64,000 nt of DNA, from positions 221,026 through 285,025 of the forward strand of contig NZ_WXVU01000004.1 of the NCBI RefSeq assembly GCF_009900745.1. The letters are read 5' to 3'. The notes beneath the pieces are model-generated. The model saw only the letters and a program-made list of their open reading frames with translations. It had not been told where the DNA came from and did not search any database. Below, in pieces: positions 19,113 through 30,607 of this stretch (the first letter of the stretch is position 1; each line of letters begins with the position of its first letter). The stretch comes from Chryseobacterium sp. c4a (GTDB lineage Bacteria; Bacteroidota; Bacteroidia; Flavobacteriales; Weeksellaceae). The translations under genes and the position numbers were made by a program.

Positions 19113-22100
19113 TTATTCTCCTATTTTGGTAATTTCTCCTAAATGATTCAATCTGACTTTTATTGGATTTAAAGAAAATAAAGAGCCTAAACTTCTAATA
19201 TTATAAAGTCTTTTGCTTTCTTTAGCTCCATCAGTTTTCTTTAAATCAGAATTTTTAGTTTCTAAATGATGCCTGAACCAATAATTATTTTCAGAAATAC
19301 TCCATACCAAATACAAGTATTTACTCAATAAAGATTTATCATTATTTTTTATTGCTTCATCAAATTCATCTTGTGATAAACCCAGAATAAACATTTCATT
19401 TTGCTGCATACTGAACTTTAAATTGAGTTTATCGGCTGGTAATTTATTCAAAAATGATCCTGGAAGTTCTTTATCTAATAATTGGCTCCAAACATCTGAT
19501 GAATTTCCAATAACAGCAGAAATATTATATTTTTTTCTCTCTACAGCGTGCCAGAATGTACAACTGTGCTGAACAAGCTTATTGTCTTTATCCTCATAAA
19601 TGGCGATATGATGATTATTTCCTGTAAGAACAAAGCCTATATCTTTACCATCTTTGTCTTTCTTAATTGTCTGTAAATTATTAGCATCGGGGCGGGCAAA
19701 CAAACGAACTGTTATAATCGGAATTTGTTTTTCTTCATTAAACCAAAGGGTATCCTTGAAAGCTTCTTTTTCTTTGTTTCCAAATTGAGCAAGTCTTTCT
19801 TTTACCAAAAATTTTACTCTTTCATCAACAATATCATCGGCTTGACTTGCTTTTAAATTTTGTAATTTATATTTCAATACCGTTGCATCATTGTAACAAG
19901 ATGCTTTTTCTAGAATTTCAGATTTTTCTTCGTTTAAAAAGATTGGATTTTTCTTTAATGTTGACAAAGCCTTTTTAGAATTATTTTCATTTTCTGAAAG
20001 CCTTGTTTCAACAAGATTTTTAATCCCCGGATTTACAATTTTATCTGAGTTTTCAAATAAATATTTTAAAGGTTTATCATTCTCAATTACTTTTATTTTC
20101 CCATAAACAGATTGTTCATGTAAAGCTCCTCTTGGAACAATCACACCTGTCGCTTTATTTTTTCCTGTCGCTTTAAATTTGGTTATGGTTGCTACTTTTT
20201 TACCCGCTTTAAAAGAAATTAAAACCCTGTCTGCTTCTTGCATCACTTCTTGTGTACTAAAAGGTTTCTGAGTTTTTAGATATTTTTCTAAAAGTGTGGT
20301 CTTTTCATTAAATTCTATTTTAGCTTCCTCAACTTCTTTTACCATTAAATCTTTTGTTTCACTCGAATTCAAAGTATTTATCCTATGAATAAAACTTTGT
20401 CTTGTACAGGCGATTACCAAAGCATCAATCGCGTGATGACGGTGATCATCTCTTTTTGTCCAGTTTTCGATTTCTTCTTTTTGATGTTTTCTTTTTCCGT
20501 GTTCGCTTGTCCACTCTTTGGTGACGGTTTGTCCTAATTCTTTGTATTTAGGCATTTGAAGATTCATTAAAACATCATCCCAACCCCATAAATTACGGAG
20601 TTTTGCAGTCACTCCACCTTCTGTTGTTGTTACATTATTGCATATTTTCTGTAAAATATCCCTTGATTTGCGGGAAATATATTGAGTATCTCTCAATTGC
20701 CTGTCGATGAAATTTTCCCAAAGTTTTTTATCCGTTTCCGTTTCTTTTCCAAGTTTCTTTCTTTCAAGATATTCTTTATGTGAAACTTTCAGCCTTTGCA
20801 TTTTATTGTAAGAGATAATTCCTCTCTTGAACCAGTCATCTATCCGTTCTGAATATACCCTAACCTGTTCATCGCCTTTTGTGGCAATGTAATCGTACGC
20901 AGTTTGATTCGTTTTTGTCGAGTTACACTTTCGGTGAACCAAAACTTTGTTGGTCTGAGAGTCGTCAAACAATAAAGCTTTCGGTACAATATGGTCAACA
21001 TCATAAGCATCTCCACTTAAAGCTTCTGTTAAATTGAAGGTTTCTCCACAATAAATACATTGATTATTGACGTGAGCATCTTTCAGATTTTTACTAAGTG
21101 ATGGAAATATGAATTTATATTTTTGAATATATCGCTTGGTTACCGGCAGTTCCAATTCTGCTAATCTTTTTCCGATTTCTTCATTCAATTTTTTATTTTT
21201 AGAATTTTGTAAATCGGTCTCGTTTCGCTCGTCTTTACTTTGTTTAAGCTCACGGGCAAGTTCAACTCTAATTTCAGATGGTTTTCCGTATTGCTCAAGA
21301 ATTGCGTTAACCACATTAATCATCTGGTTCAGAATTTTCTCAACAATAGGTTGTCTCAAACTATTTTTAGGAAGAAGTTCCAATCGGTCTAAAGTAATTT
21401 GTTGTTCTTTTTCTTCTTTTGTCAGAGAATTAGAATGATTATAACCCGCTAAACTACAGGATTGAGAATAATCATAGCCTTCCATCAGAAAAGGAAGAAT
21501 TTTTCTCATTGATTTATTCGATTTATTTCCGAAAGCCTGCTTATTAAAATCTATACCAGATAACTTTTCGGCAATGTCTTCATCAAAACCAAACCTTTTA
21601 ATCAAAGCATTTTTACATTCATCTAAATCTTTCAGAGAATAAATGGTATGCCACAGTTGATACAACGGTTCTCTTTCCAATGATGCATCAAGTTCAAGAC
21701 CTGCTCTTTCTTCAAGAATTTCACCTGTTTTCTTATCTACTAATATGGCAGTATGATTTGAAGTAATGATAGATACATCAAAATTCAAAAGTTCATTATA
21801 GCCTAAAACACTATGAAGAGCTGCATATGTTTCATTTCCTTTAATGCCTTTCAGGATTTGCTTGTTCACATATACATCTTCTCTTTTTAATTCTAAAATT
21901 TCGAGAAGTTTAGTAAAGCTTAAACTTTCATTTTTAAATAAATAATCTGCTAAAATTTCTTTCTCCTTTAAATCCGGAATTTTTTCACCCCATTTATATT
22001 TGCTTCCTTCTGGATTTTTTATTTTTAGAGTAATCGTATTAACAACTTCCCAGATTCGGCAAAGCTGAAACAATGGAGATGTTTTAGGAGCAACTTTTGG

Positions 22101-22922
22101 CCCGACAAATACCACTTTATTTTTGTTTTTTTCCTTATCAAAAACAGTTTTCTCAAAGCCTTCAAATTCACAGATACTCACTAACCCTTTTTGAGATTTC
22201 AATTTCCTTTGAAAATAAATGATTTCATTTCTTAATTGATGAACCACTTTATCTGTAAGAAAATCGTGTTTGTCTTTTTGAGCATTAATAATAGTATCAA
22301 ACTCTTCTATATAAGCTTCTCTTGGATAAACTTCTTCTTTGATTCTGAAATACTGCTGATTATTTTTGTCTGAAAATGCGTTAGAAAGTCCTTCATAAAA
22401 ATACTGCCCAATCGTCTGATTTCTGTCTTTTAACTGAGCATAACGTCCTTTTACCGCCTGCACGTAATCTGTATCTTTTTTATCAGAATTAGCCTCACTT
22501 CTGGCAGACTTATAACCTCTTTTCTGATTAAGCATATAGAGAATACGTCCTAATTGTTCTGCAGAAATATATTCATTAGAATTAGCAGAATCACTTCTCA
22601 GTTTCCATAAATCAAGCATTGGAAGTTTTAACAATTCTTCTGATGGGAAAATATTGTATTTTTTTAGAATTTTCTTTAAATCATTTTTCTTTAATTGTTT
22701 TCTATCATAACCTTTTCGCTGAGTACGGCTTATTGTTCTACTTTGATTTTTTGTGATTGACAAACCTCTTTGAAATTCTTCTTTATCACTTGTTGACAAA
22801 GGGATTATTCTGGAGCCCATTGCAATAATGCGAACAGGAATATTATTTTCACTAACCTCTACCAATGCCCAACCAATGGAATTGGTTCCCAAATCTAATC
22901 CAAGTATATTTTTAGTCATCAT
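19113..22922 (-). CDS. cas9: Type II-C CRISPR effector nuclease Cas9
   Basis: A 1269-residue Cas9. All catalytic sites are present: RuvC-I D10 (LGLDLGTNSIGWA), bridge-helix arginines at about 62-80, RuvC-II E554 (IRVELAREL), HNH H644 (DVDHIVPKAL) with N667, and RuvC-III H830/D833 (HHAIDALVIACT). The HNH domain is flanked by a CIYCG and RKCN pair that may bind zinc. The C-terminal 400 residues form the PAM-interacting region, which differs strongly between Cas9 families, so the PAM cannot be told. The protein is guided by crRNA and tracrRNA to cut DNA. The operon order is cas9-cas1-cas2. Start: two successive ATGs at 22922 and 22919; either may be used. A TATTTTTA box upstream on the minus strand is a weak promoter candidate. 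Confidence 0.98.
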   Translation of the reverse strand: MMTKNILGLDLGTNSIGWALVEVSENNIPVRIIAMGSRIIPLSTSDKEEFQRGLSITKNQSRTISRTQRKGYDRKQLKKNDLKKILKKYNIFPSEELLKLPMLDLWKLRSDSANSNEYISAEQLGRILYMLNQKRGYKSARSEANSDKKDTDYVQAVKGRYAQLKDRNQTIGQYFYEGLSNAFSDKNNQQYFRIKEEVYPREAYIEEFDTIINAQKDKHDFLTDKVVHQLRNEIIYFQRKLKSQKGLVSICEFEGFEKTVFDKEKNKNKVVFVGPKVAPKTSPLFQLCRIWEVVNTITLKIKNPEGSKYKWGEKIPDLKEKEILADYLFKNESLSFTKLLEILELKREDVYVNKQILKGIKGNETYAALHSVLGYNELLNFDVSIITSNHTAILVDKKTGEILEERAGLELDASLEREPLYQLWHTIYSLKDLDECKNALIKRFGFDEDIAEKLSGIDFNKQAFGNKSNKSMRKILPFLMEGYDYSQSCSLAGYNHSNSLTKEEKEQQITLDRLELLPKNSLRQPIVEKILNQMINVVNAILEQYGKPSEIRVELARELKQSKDERNETDLQNSKNKKLNEEIGKRLAELELPVTKRYIQKYKFIFPSLSKNLKDAHVNNQCIYCGETFNLTEALSGDAYDVDHIVPKALLFDDSQTNKVLVHRKCNSTKTNQTAYDYIATKGDEQVRVYSERIDDWFKRGIISYNKMQRLKVSHKEYLERKKLGKETETDKKLWENFIDRQLRDTQYISRKSRDILQKICNNVTTTEGGVTAKLRNLWGWDDVLMNLQMPKYKELGQTVTKEWTSEHGKRKHQKEEIENWTKRDDHRHHAIDALVIACTRQSFIHRINTLNSSETKDLMVKEVEEAKIEFNEKTTLLEKYLKTQKPFSTQEVMQEADRVLISFKAGKKVATITKFKATGKNKATGVIVPRGALHEQSVYGKIKVIENDKPLKYLFENSDKIVNPGIKNLVETRLSENENNSKKALSTLKKNPIFLNEEKSEILEKASCYNDATVLKYKLQNLKASQADDIVDERVKFLVKERLAQFGNKEKEAFKDTLWFNEEKQIPIITVRLFARPDANNLQTIKKDKDGKDIGFVLTGNNHHIAIYEDKDNKLVQHSCTFWHAVERKKYNISAVIGNSSDVWSQLLDKELPGSFLNKLPADKLNLKFSMQQNEMFILGLSQDEFDEAIKNNDKSLLSKYLYLVWSISENNYWFRHHLETKNSDLKKTDGAKESKRLYNIRSLGSLFSLNPIKVRLNHLGEITKIGE

Positions 22923-23010
22923 TATTAATTTTTATATACCTTATAAAAATAGAAATAAAAAAAATATTTAAAATGAGGATTCCCGTAATCACCTAAAAGA
23001 TTTTTTCTCC

Positions 23011-23018
23011 TATATTTG
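23011..23018 (+). promoter_or_regulatory. -7 promoter box of the tracrRNA gene
   Basis: TATATTTG is an exact TAnnTTTG match. Transcription from it would begin around 23023-23026, a few bases before the anti-repeat. No clear TTG stands at the -33 distance. Confidence 0.7.
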
Positions 23019-23022
23019 TCTT

Positions 23023-23847
<825 letters not shown>

Positions 23848-23873
23848 ATTATAATTCAAAGGAAAAATTATTC

Positions 23874-23898
23874 AAGGCGGGGGCAACTCGCCTTTTTT
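23874..23898 (+). terminator. Terminator of the O-methyltransferase gene
   Basis: AAGGCG pairs with CGCCTT around a loop, followed by a T run. Confidence 0.75.
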
Positions 23899-23937
23899 CG
23901 TTTTAAAACCCTATTTTAGCTATTCGAAAACAGAACA

Positions 23938-26061
23938 ATGACGACCGTAGAATTTATACAGAAGCAGCTCGATATTTCTGAGAAGAGCATCAACAATACT
24001 TTACAATTATTAGCCGAAGACTGTACCATTCCTTTTATTTCCCGTTACCGTAAGGATAAAACCGGAAACCTGGATGAAATACAGATTGAGCAGATCGCCA
24101 AGATCAGCAAACAGTTTGATGAGATTGTTAAAAGAAAGGAATCTATTTTAAAATCTATAGAAGAACAGGATGCTTTAACGCCTGAACTGAGACAAAGAAT
24201 TGAAGAAAGCTTTGATATGCAGGAGTTGGAGGACTTATATCTTCCTTTTAAAAAACGTAAGAAGACTAAAGCAGATGCGGCCAAGGAAAAAGGATTAGAA
24301 CCTTTAGCCAAAATCATAATGAGCCAGAAAAACAATGATGTACAATTTTTGGCCTCCAAATATCTGAATAACGATGTTACATCAGAGGAAGAAGCTCTTC
24401 AGGGAGCAAGAGACATCATGGCGGAATGGATTAATGAAAATATGTATGTCCGTAAGAACCTTCGTCGTTTATTCCAGCGTAAAGCAGTAGTGACTTCTAA
24501 AGTGGTGAAGGCTAAAAAGGAGGAAGAAGATGCTCAAAAGTTTTCTCAGTATTTTGAATGGGAGGAAAACCTCAGCAGAACTCCTTCTCACAGGCTTTTG
24601 GCAATGCTGAGAGCAGAAGCTGAAGGCTTTGTAAAAACCAATGTAGGAATTGACAAAGAAGAGGCGATTGATTTTATTGAAAAAGCCATCATCAAATCTA
24701 ATAATGAAAGTTCTGATCAGATTGCTTTAGCGATTAAAGACAGTTATAAAAGACTTCTGGAGCCTGCTATTTCCAATGAAGCATTGCAGGAGGCTAAGGA
24801 AAAAGCAGATAAAAAAGCGATTGAGATTTTCTCTGAGAATCTGAGTCAATTACTTTTGGCTCCGCCATTGGGAGAAAAAAGAATTCTGGCTATTGATCCT
24901 GGATACAGAAGCGGCTGTAAAGTGGTTTGTTTAGATGAAAAAGGAGATTTGCTGCATAATGAAACCCTCTACCCTCACGCTCCACAGAATGAATCGGGAA
25001 TGGCGATGAAAAAGATCCGTTCTATGGTAAATGCTTATAATATTGAAGCCATTTCTATCGGAAACGGAACAGCAAGCCGTGAAACGGAGTTTTTCATCAA
25101 GAAAATTGCTTTTGATAAACCTTTACAGGTATTTGTGGTTTCGGAAGCAGGTGCCTCGGTGTATTCTGCCAGCAAAATTGCAAGGGATGAGTTTCCAATC
25201 TATGATGTAACGGTACGTGGTGCGGTTTCTATTGGAAGAAGACTTTCTGATCCGTTGGCGGAATTGGTAAAAATCGATCCAAAATCTATTGGAGTCGGAC
25301 AATATCAGCATGATGTGGATCAGACTCAATTGAAAAATGAGTTGGATTCTACCGTGATGAAGTGTGTAAACTCTGTAGGAATTAACCTGAACACAGCCAG
25401 CAAATCTTTATTAAGCTATGTTTCCGGAATTGGAGAAAAAATGGCTGAAAACATTGTGAATTACAGGGCTGAAAACGGTGCTTTTGAGGATAGAAAACAG
25501 CTTAAAAAAGTTCCAAGACTTGGCGAAAAAGCATTTCAACAGGCAGCAGCATTTGTAAAGATTACCAATTCAAAAAATCCACTGGACAATTCTGCGGTAC
25601 ATCCTGAAGCCTATAAAACTGTAGAAAAAATGGCTAAAGATTTAGGGATCAAAACCGATGAACTGATTGCCAACAAGGAAAAAATTGCTCAGATAAAACC
25701 GGAAAACTATATCACCGAAGATATCGGAATTCTGGGAATTAAAGATATTTTAAAGGAACTTGAAAAACCTGGTTTGGATCCGAGGAAAGCGGCCAAAGTA
25801 TTTGAGTTCGATCCTAGTGTAAAAAGCATTAAGGATTTAAAAACAGGCATGATCCTTCCGGGAATCGTTAACAATATTACAGCTTTCGGATGTTTTGTAG
25901 ATCTTGGAATTAAAGAAAGCGGATTGGTTCACATTTCACAGCTTAAAGACGGCTTTGTTTCGGATGTGAATGAAGTAGTAAAATTGCATCAGCATGTAAG
26001 AGTAAAGGTAACGGAAGTGAATGAGGCAAGGAAAAGAGTGCAACTGAGTATGATTTTATAA
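23938..26061 (+). CDS. tex: RNA-binding transcription accessory protein Tex
   Basis: A 707-residue protein with the full Tex layout: an N-terminal helical region (CTIPFISRYRKD), a YqgF/RNase H-like domain (ILAIDPGYRSGCKV, about residue 320), helix-hairpin-helix segments (LLSYVSGIGEKMAENIV, then KKVPRLGEKAF) and a C-terminal S1 RNA-binding domain (ITAFGCFVDLGIKESGLVH). Tex binds nucleic acid and influences transcription and RNA turnover. The gene is monocistronic and lies 90 bases after the O-methyltransferase gene. Confidence 0.96.
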   Translation: MTTVEFIQKQLDISEKSINNTLQLLAEDCTIPFISRYRKDKTGNLDEIQIEQIAKISKQFDEIVKRKESILKSIEEQDALTPELRQRIEESFDMQELEDLYLPFKKRKKTKADAAKEKGLEPLAKIIMSQKNNDVQFLASKYLNNDVTSEEEALQGARDIMAEWINENMYVRKNLRRLFQRKAVVTSKVVKAKKEEEDAQKFSQYFEWEENLSRTPSHRLLAMLRAEAEGFVKTNVGIDKEEAIDFIEKAIIKSNNESSDQIALAIKDSYKRLLEPAISNEALQEAKEKADKKAIEIFSENLSQLLLAPPLGEKRILAIDPGYRSGCKVVCLDEKGDLLHNETLYPHAPQNESGMAMKKIRSMVNAYNIEAISIGNGTASRETEFFIKKIAFDKPLQVFVVSEAGASVYSASKIARDEFPIYDVTVRGAVSIGRRLSDPLAELVKIDPKSIGVGQYQHDVDQTQLKNELDSTVMKCVNSVGINLNTASKSLLSYVSGIGEKMAENIVNYRAENGAFEDRKQLKKVPRLGEKAFQQAAAFVKITNSKNPLDNSAVHPEAYKTVEKMAKDLGIKTDELIANKEKIAQIKPENYITEDIGILGIKDILKELEKPGLDPRKAAKVFEFDPSVKSIKDLKTGMILPGIVNNITAFGCFVDLGIKESGLVHISQLKDGFVSDVNEVVKLHQHVRVKVTEVNEARKRVQLSMIL

Positions 26062-26076
26062 GGCTGTTTCATTTTC

Positions 26077-26188
26077 TAACCATTAAGATGTGGTAAGGGA
26101 TTTAGAATAACAAGTTAAGCTTCGCTTTAAGATTTTTTGCTTACGTTTTGTTAATCAAACTTAACTTCTAAACTCACCTTAATGGTTA
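26077..26188. repeat. Long imperfect inverted repeat (MITE- or REP-like), 112 bp
   Basis: The left arm begins TAACCATTAAGATG, and the right arm is its inverse, CACCTTAATGGTTA. Further inside, TTTAGAA and AGTTAAG on the left are matched by their inverse on the right (CTTAACTTCTAAA). The arms span about 35-43 bases around an AT-rich loop. It fills most of the space between tex and the HAD gene and contains no reading frame. Confidence 0.65.
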
Positions 26189-26241
26189 CATAATTACTTC
26201 ATAAAATTTGAAAAAAACAATTATTCATTATCATTAAATAA

Positions 26242-26880
<639 letters not shown>

Positions 26881-26882
26881 AT

Positions 26883-26921
26883 AAAAGCCGGTTTACAGTT
26901 TTGTGAGCCGGCTTTATTTTG
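26883..26921. terminator. Terminator between HAD gene and T6SS-like cassette
   Basis: AAAGCCGG pairs with CCGGCTTT, with T-rich flanks on both sides. It overlaps the last bases of the lipoprotein gene on the opposite strand and serves both. Confidence 0.75.
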
Positions 26922-27492
26922 ATGTGACCTTTTGTATTGGCATTTCAATAATCCCATTATGAGGAGGAGAGGTAATAAAACTAGATATAAAATACTCATT
27001 CTTTCTTTTAATCAATGTTAATAGAGGTGAGAGATTCTCATTTCCGCCTTCTATTATTTTTTTTGTAAAAAATTCAATGGAATCATTATTGGCAGTAGCA
27101 TATATTCCTCCAATATATTCTTGATAGTTATCATGCTTATTATACCTTTTACCATTATTATCCGCCAACCAACTTTTAAATATGCAACTATCTGGATTTA
27201 CCATATTTAGTTCTGCATAAGAAATAGATTCTCTCCCCCAACCATCAATTACATCATTATTTTCCATAATATATAAGCCTTTCCACTTTTGAAATAATTT
27301 TTTAGAAATAAATTCATCTTCTCCTTCTAATTCATTTTCCAACTTCAACGTATCTCTGTTTTCTGAATTAATATTATTAACTTCTGGGGCTAATAAGGGT
27401 ATAGAATCCTTTGCTCTATCATTTTTTACTGTTCTATCTTTTACACATGAAAGCATTCCTAATGCCATCAATATATAGAGGTACTTTATCAT
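26914..27492 (-). CDS. Lipoprotein, probable immunity protein of the peptidoglycan-hydrolase effector
   Basis: A 192-residue protein. It starts MIKYLYILMALGMLSCVKD, a lipoprotein signal with lipobox MLSC, and the rest is soluble with no recognised domain. Its ATG overlaps the stop of the effector gene (ATGA), the tight coupling usual for effector-immunity pairs. The predicted periplasmic side and membrane tether fit a protein that neutralises a cell-wall-cutting effector. The immunity role is inferred from position and localisation, not from homology. It could alternatively be an accessory lipoprotein of the cassette. Confidence 0.65.
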   Translation of the reverse strand: MIKYLYILMALGMLSCVKDRTVKNDRAKDSIPLLAPEVNNINSENRDTLKLENELEGEDEFISKKLFQKWKGLYIMENNDVIDGWGRESISYAELNMVNPDSCIFKSWLADNNGKRYNKHDNYQEYIGGIYATANNDSIEFFTKKIIEGGNENLSPLLTLIKRKNEYFISSFITSPPHNGIIEMPIQKVTSK

Positions 27493-30047
27493 CTTTTATT
27501 ATTTTCTTGCCTATTTTTATTAGGAGCCTTAAGCCTTACATAAAATGCAGGGTTTTCTCTATTATTTAGACCTTCACCTGCAGTCTTTGCATCAGTAATC
27601 TCAAAATGTAAATGTCTTGCCTTGATATTTTGTTTAGATGCATTACCAGTATTCCCACTTTTTCCAATTTCCATACCTGCTGTAACTTCCTGTTTATTTT
27701 CCACACTTATTTCACTGAGATGTCCATATCTTAAAAAACGTTTATCAGAATCCCCAAAGCTAGGCCCCTTTTCTTTTTCACCTTGATATTGTAGTTTATA
27801 ATCCATTCTTGCTTTATCTAAATCACCCTTATCTACTTCTATTACCACAAGCTTCCCAAATGCACCTGCATTTTCTGAGACCAAAACAACAGTTCCTTTT
27901 AAACAAGCTTTTACTGGAGTTCCTTTTGGTGCAAAAATATCTAAGCCTTGATGGTTTTTTAGTGTTCCATTCGGATGTGTTCTAACAAGGCCAAAAGAAG
28001 AGCCTTTGGGTTTTTCAATTCCGCTGAAATTAAACAATGCTATTTCTGGATTATCAATAGGATCGTGCCATTTAGAATCTTTTTTATTTTCAATTTTATC
28101 TTCATGATCTTTTTGACATTGAAAATCGATGGCTTTATTAAGCGCACCTTTTCTATACCATCCTTCTATTTCTTTAGCTATTTCCCATACATATGTTTTT
28201 CCATCTTCTTCGCTTCCTTCTTTGTGAAAAACAGGATTTTTAGCATAACCTTTTTTTCTTATCCATTTAGTATTTTTAATAACATCACCTTTAGAATTAT
28301 AATCTAGAATTAAATATTTATCGAATACAACATAATGATCTTGATTTCCTTTTCCGCAATCAACGGGCATTAAGATTGCTAAATAAAAATCAACCAGAGT
28401 GTTTAATTTTGCTCTAAAAGGCTCAAGATAATACTCTACATAAGTAAGCTGTTCAAACTTTTTCATATTTTTTAGGTTCCCTTTCTTACCAGCTTCTATA
28501 TTTGTCCCTTTTCTTCTATTAATATCATGTGCAGCATCACTTCCAATTTGAACTAATCCTGTATACCCTAAGTCATTAACCAAACTTGGATCAAACTTAC
28601 CTCCTGTTTCCAATGCCATAGCAGAAGTCAAATGATTTGGGTCACATAACAACCTTTTTGAAATTTCTATGATTTTCTTGCGTTCCAGACATGTAAAATG
28701 TTTGCCCCAATACAATTTACTTTCTTCACAAATACAAACTTTCCTTTCTTCCCTTTTCTCCTTAATCACCGCAACAGAATCATTAGCATCCACTTTCATC
28801 GGCTCCGCATCCGGGCTTACAGGGATCACTTGAGAGGTTACAGAAGTATTGAGATGTTCAACTTCTATGAAATACTCCCTTTCGTTGCCTTCTCCCCATT
28901 CGTAGCTTTTGATGTACATATCTTTGGTAAGGATAATACCGTTGATAAAGTTGGTCATGTCAAAAGCCAGTGTTACTGATTTTTCATATACCAGATCATT
29001 GCTATACCTTGAAAAGTCCTCTTCCCAGATTCTGACCTTTACATTTTTCCCTTTCATACTTTGAGTGACGATTTTAATAGATATGACATCACCTGTTTTA
29101 GCATTTCCCAAAGGTTTTCCTGTAGCATCTGTAAAGGCTGCACTTATGATTTTCCCTTCAGGATCAACCTGTTTTTTGGCGGCTGGAGTTTGAGGAAATT
29201 TTGGAGTATTGTCTTTAGGTTTGGGTTTATCAGGCTTTACTTCTTTTTCTCTGGTTGCAACGGGAGATGTCTTTTGAGGAGGGTTAGTTTCTTTAGTTTT
29301 TTGCTTTTTAGGAGATTCCGGACTATGAGTAGGATTAGCAATATTTACATTGGAACTGGCCTTTAGAATATGTTTGGAAGTCATTTCTGCAGTTACGTAA
29401 TATTCATGGGTTCTACCCTCACTTTTATCTCCTCTGGCAACCTGAGCATTGGCTATCTGCACTGCCATTGTATAGCTTGGCAGCCTGAAAATAACTTTAG
29501 CCACACCTTCATGATCCACTTCGCCAACCAGAGGTACAGGATTAATTCTATTCATCATGTTAATCATCGGATCATGGCCTTTACCTAATGCGTCATCCTC
29601 CCATAAGGTAAAAGCCACTTTATATCCAAACATTCCCACACAATGAGCCTTAGCTATTAAAGTATCTGTATAATGAAGTATCTTTCCTTTCTGTAACCTC
29701 TGAGAATTAATATCTAATAAATCTACACGGAGTATTTTAGGTTCTTCAGCCTGTCTTGGCTTTATATACAGCTCCCCACGATCCTTCCCTCTTATGACTT
29801 CAATCTTTAGAGATCTATATTTTAAACTTTTAAGGGTAAATTTATAAGTAATATGTTCTCCTTCTTTGATATTCCCATGGGTAACCCGCCATCCTTTCCG
29901 ATCTTGTACATGAACATTCCATTGTATTTTGGGAGGAGGAAAAGAAAAGGAATTGGAAGAGATCAGATTATCAAATACCGAAAGTGAATAAGCCTCCGTA
30001 TTTCCAACAACAGGTTGGGTACTGCCTGTAATAGTCAATTTTGCCAT
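27489..30047 (-). CDS. T6SS-type effector with lysozyme-like and M23 peptidase domains
   Basis: An 852-residue protein without a signal peptide. Residues 1-240 and 300-430 are beta-rich adaptor-like regions joined by a Lys/Pro-rich linker (about 240-300). At about 455-600 lies a lysozyme/transglycosylase-like domain with the probable catalytic Glu in AMALETGGKF, followed by GLVQIGSDAA. The C-terminus is an M23 (LytM) metallopeptidase: GLDIFAPKGTPV with the zinc His/Asp in HQGLD (about 697) and RHLHFE (about 812). The protein should cut both glycan strands and peptide cross-links. Lack of a signal peptide, the PAAR-like gene just upstream and the overlapping lipoprotein downstream fit an injected effector. 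Confidence 0.85.
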   Translation of the reverse strand: MAKLTITGSTQPVVGNTEAYSLSVFDNLISSNSFSFPPPKIQWNVHVQDRKGWRVTHGNIKEGEHITYKFTLKSLKYRSLKIEVIRGKDRGELYIKPRQAEEPKILRVDLLDINSQRLQKGKILHYTDTLIAKAHCVGMFGYKVAFTLWEDDALGKGHDPMINMMNRINPVPLVGEVDHEGVAKVIFRLPSYTMAVQIANAQVARGDKSEGRTHEYYVTAEMTSKHILKASSNVNIANPTHSPESPKKQKTKETNPPQKTSPVATREKEVKPDKPKPKDNTPKFPQTPAAKKQVDPEGKIISAAFTDATGKPLGNAKTGDVISIKIVTQSMKGKNVKVRIWEEDFSRYSNDLVYEKSVTLAFDMTNFINGIILTKDMYIKSYEWGEGNEREYFIEVEHLNTSVTSQVIPVSPDAEPMKVDANDSVAVIKEKREERKVCICEESKLYWGKHFTCLERKKIIEISKRLLCDPNHLTSAMALETGGKFDPSLVNDLGYTGLVQIGSDAAHDINRRKGTNIEAGKKGNLKNMKKFEQLTYVEYYLEPFRAKLNTLVDFYLAILMPVDCGKGNQDHYVVFDKYLILDYNSKGDVIKNTKWIRKKGYAKNPVFHKEGSEEDGKTYVWEIAKEIEGWYRKGALNKAIDFQCQKDHEDKIENKKDSKWHDPIDNPEIALFNFSGIEKPKGSSFGLVRTHPNGTLKNHQGLDIFAPKGTPVKACLKGTVVLVSENAGAFGKLVVIEVDKGDLDKARMDYKLQYQGEKEKGPSFGDSDKRFLRYGHLSEISVENKQEVTAGMEIGKSGNTGNASKQNIKARHLHFEITDAKTAGEGLNNRENPAFYVRLKAPNKNRQENNKR

Positions 30048-30070
30048 ATCTGCTAGTTTTGAAACGTTTT

Positions 30071-30574
30071 CTACTCATAGATAGGATCAGGTTCTTCCCA
30101 TTCTTCCTGAGATTCTTTCAGATCCATAAACGGATTAATAAAATGATAGCTTTTTACATCGGCCAAGGTTATATTCTGTCTGTTCATCGTAGAAGTCTGG
30201 CCATGTTCCTTTACTGTAATGAGTCCACCTGTAGTGCACATCAGTTCAGAAATTTCAGACAGACAGCTATTGCCCATTACTTTTACCTTTTCATAGACTT
30301 TCTGCCATTTTCCTGCAGGAGCATAAGTGCAAGGTAAGTAGCCGCCAGATGTTGGTTTTAGTTTGCATTTCCCAAAACTTGAACCGGAAGGATTAAACTG
30401 TATATCTTCCTCTGTCACGGCAAGATAATCTGCTGTAGTTTCTTTATGATTCCAGTAATGTTTCTGATGAGCATTCACTTTAAACTGAGGAAAAACATCG
30501 CCCTGATTACAACAGGCTTTGCCCTTTTGCACAACAAAGTGCTTCCCGTCATGTGGTGATACATTTTTTGACAT
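30071..30574 (-). CDS. PAAR-like protein (DUF4280)
   Basis: A 167-residue protein of the DUF4280/PAAR-like family. Diagnostic segments are FVVQKGKACCNQGD, the FGKCKLKP middle region, CTYAPAGKW and the C-terminal GNSCLSEISELMCTTGG followed by ITVKEHGQ. PAAR proteins sharpen the T6SS spike and carry effectors; DUF4280 versions are common in Bacteroidetes T6SS subtype iii. The gene lies between the LysM gene (33-base gap) and the effector (23-base gap). No T6SS structural gene is in the window, so use of the machinery is inferred. Confidence 0.85.
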   Translation of the reverse strand: MSKNVSPHDGKHFVVQKGKACCNQGDVFPQFKVNAHQKHYWNHKETTADYLAVTEEDIQFNPSGSSFGKCKLKPTSGGYLPCTYAPAGKWQKVYEKVKVMGNSCLSEISELMCTTGGLITVKEHGQTSTMNRQNITLADVKSYHFINPFMDLKESQEEWEEPDPIYE

Positions 30575-30607
30575 AATTTTTGTGTTGGTTGATACAATTT
30601 TGATCTT

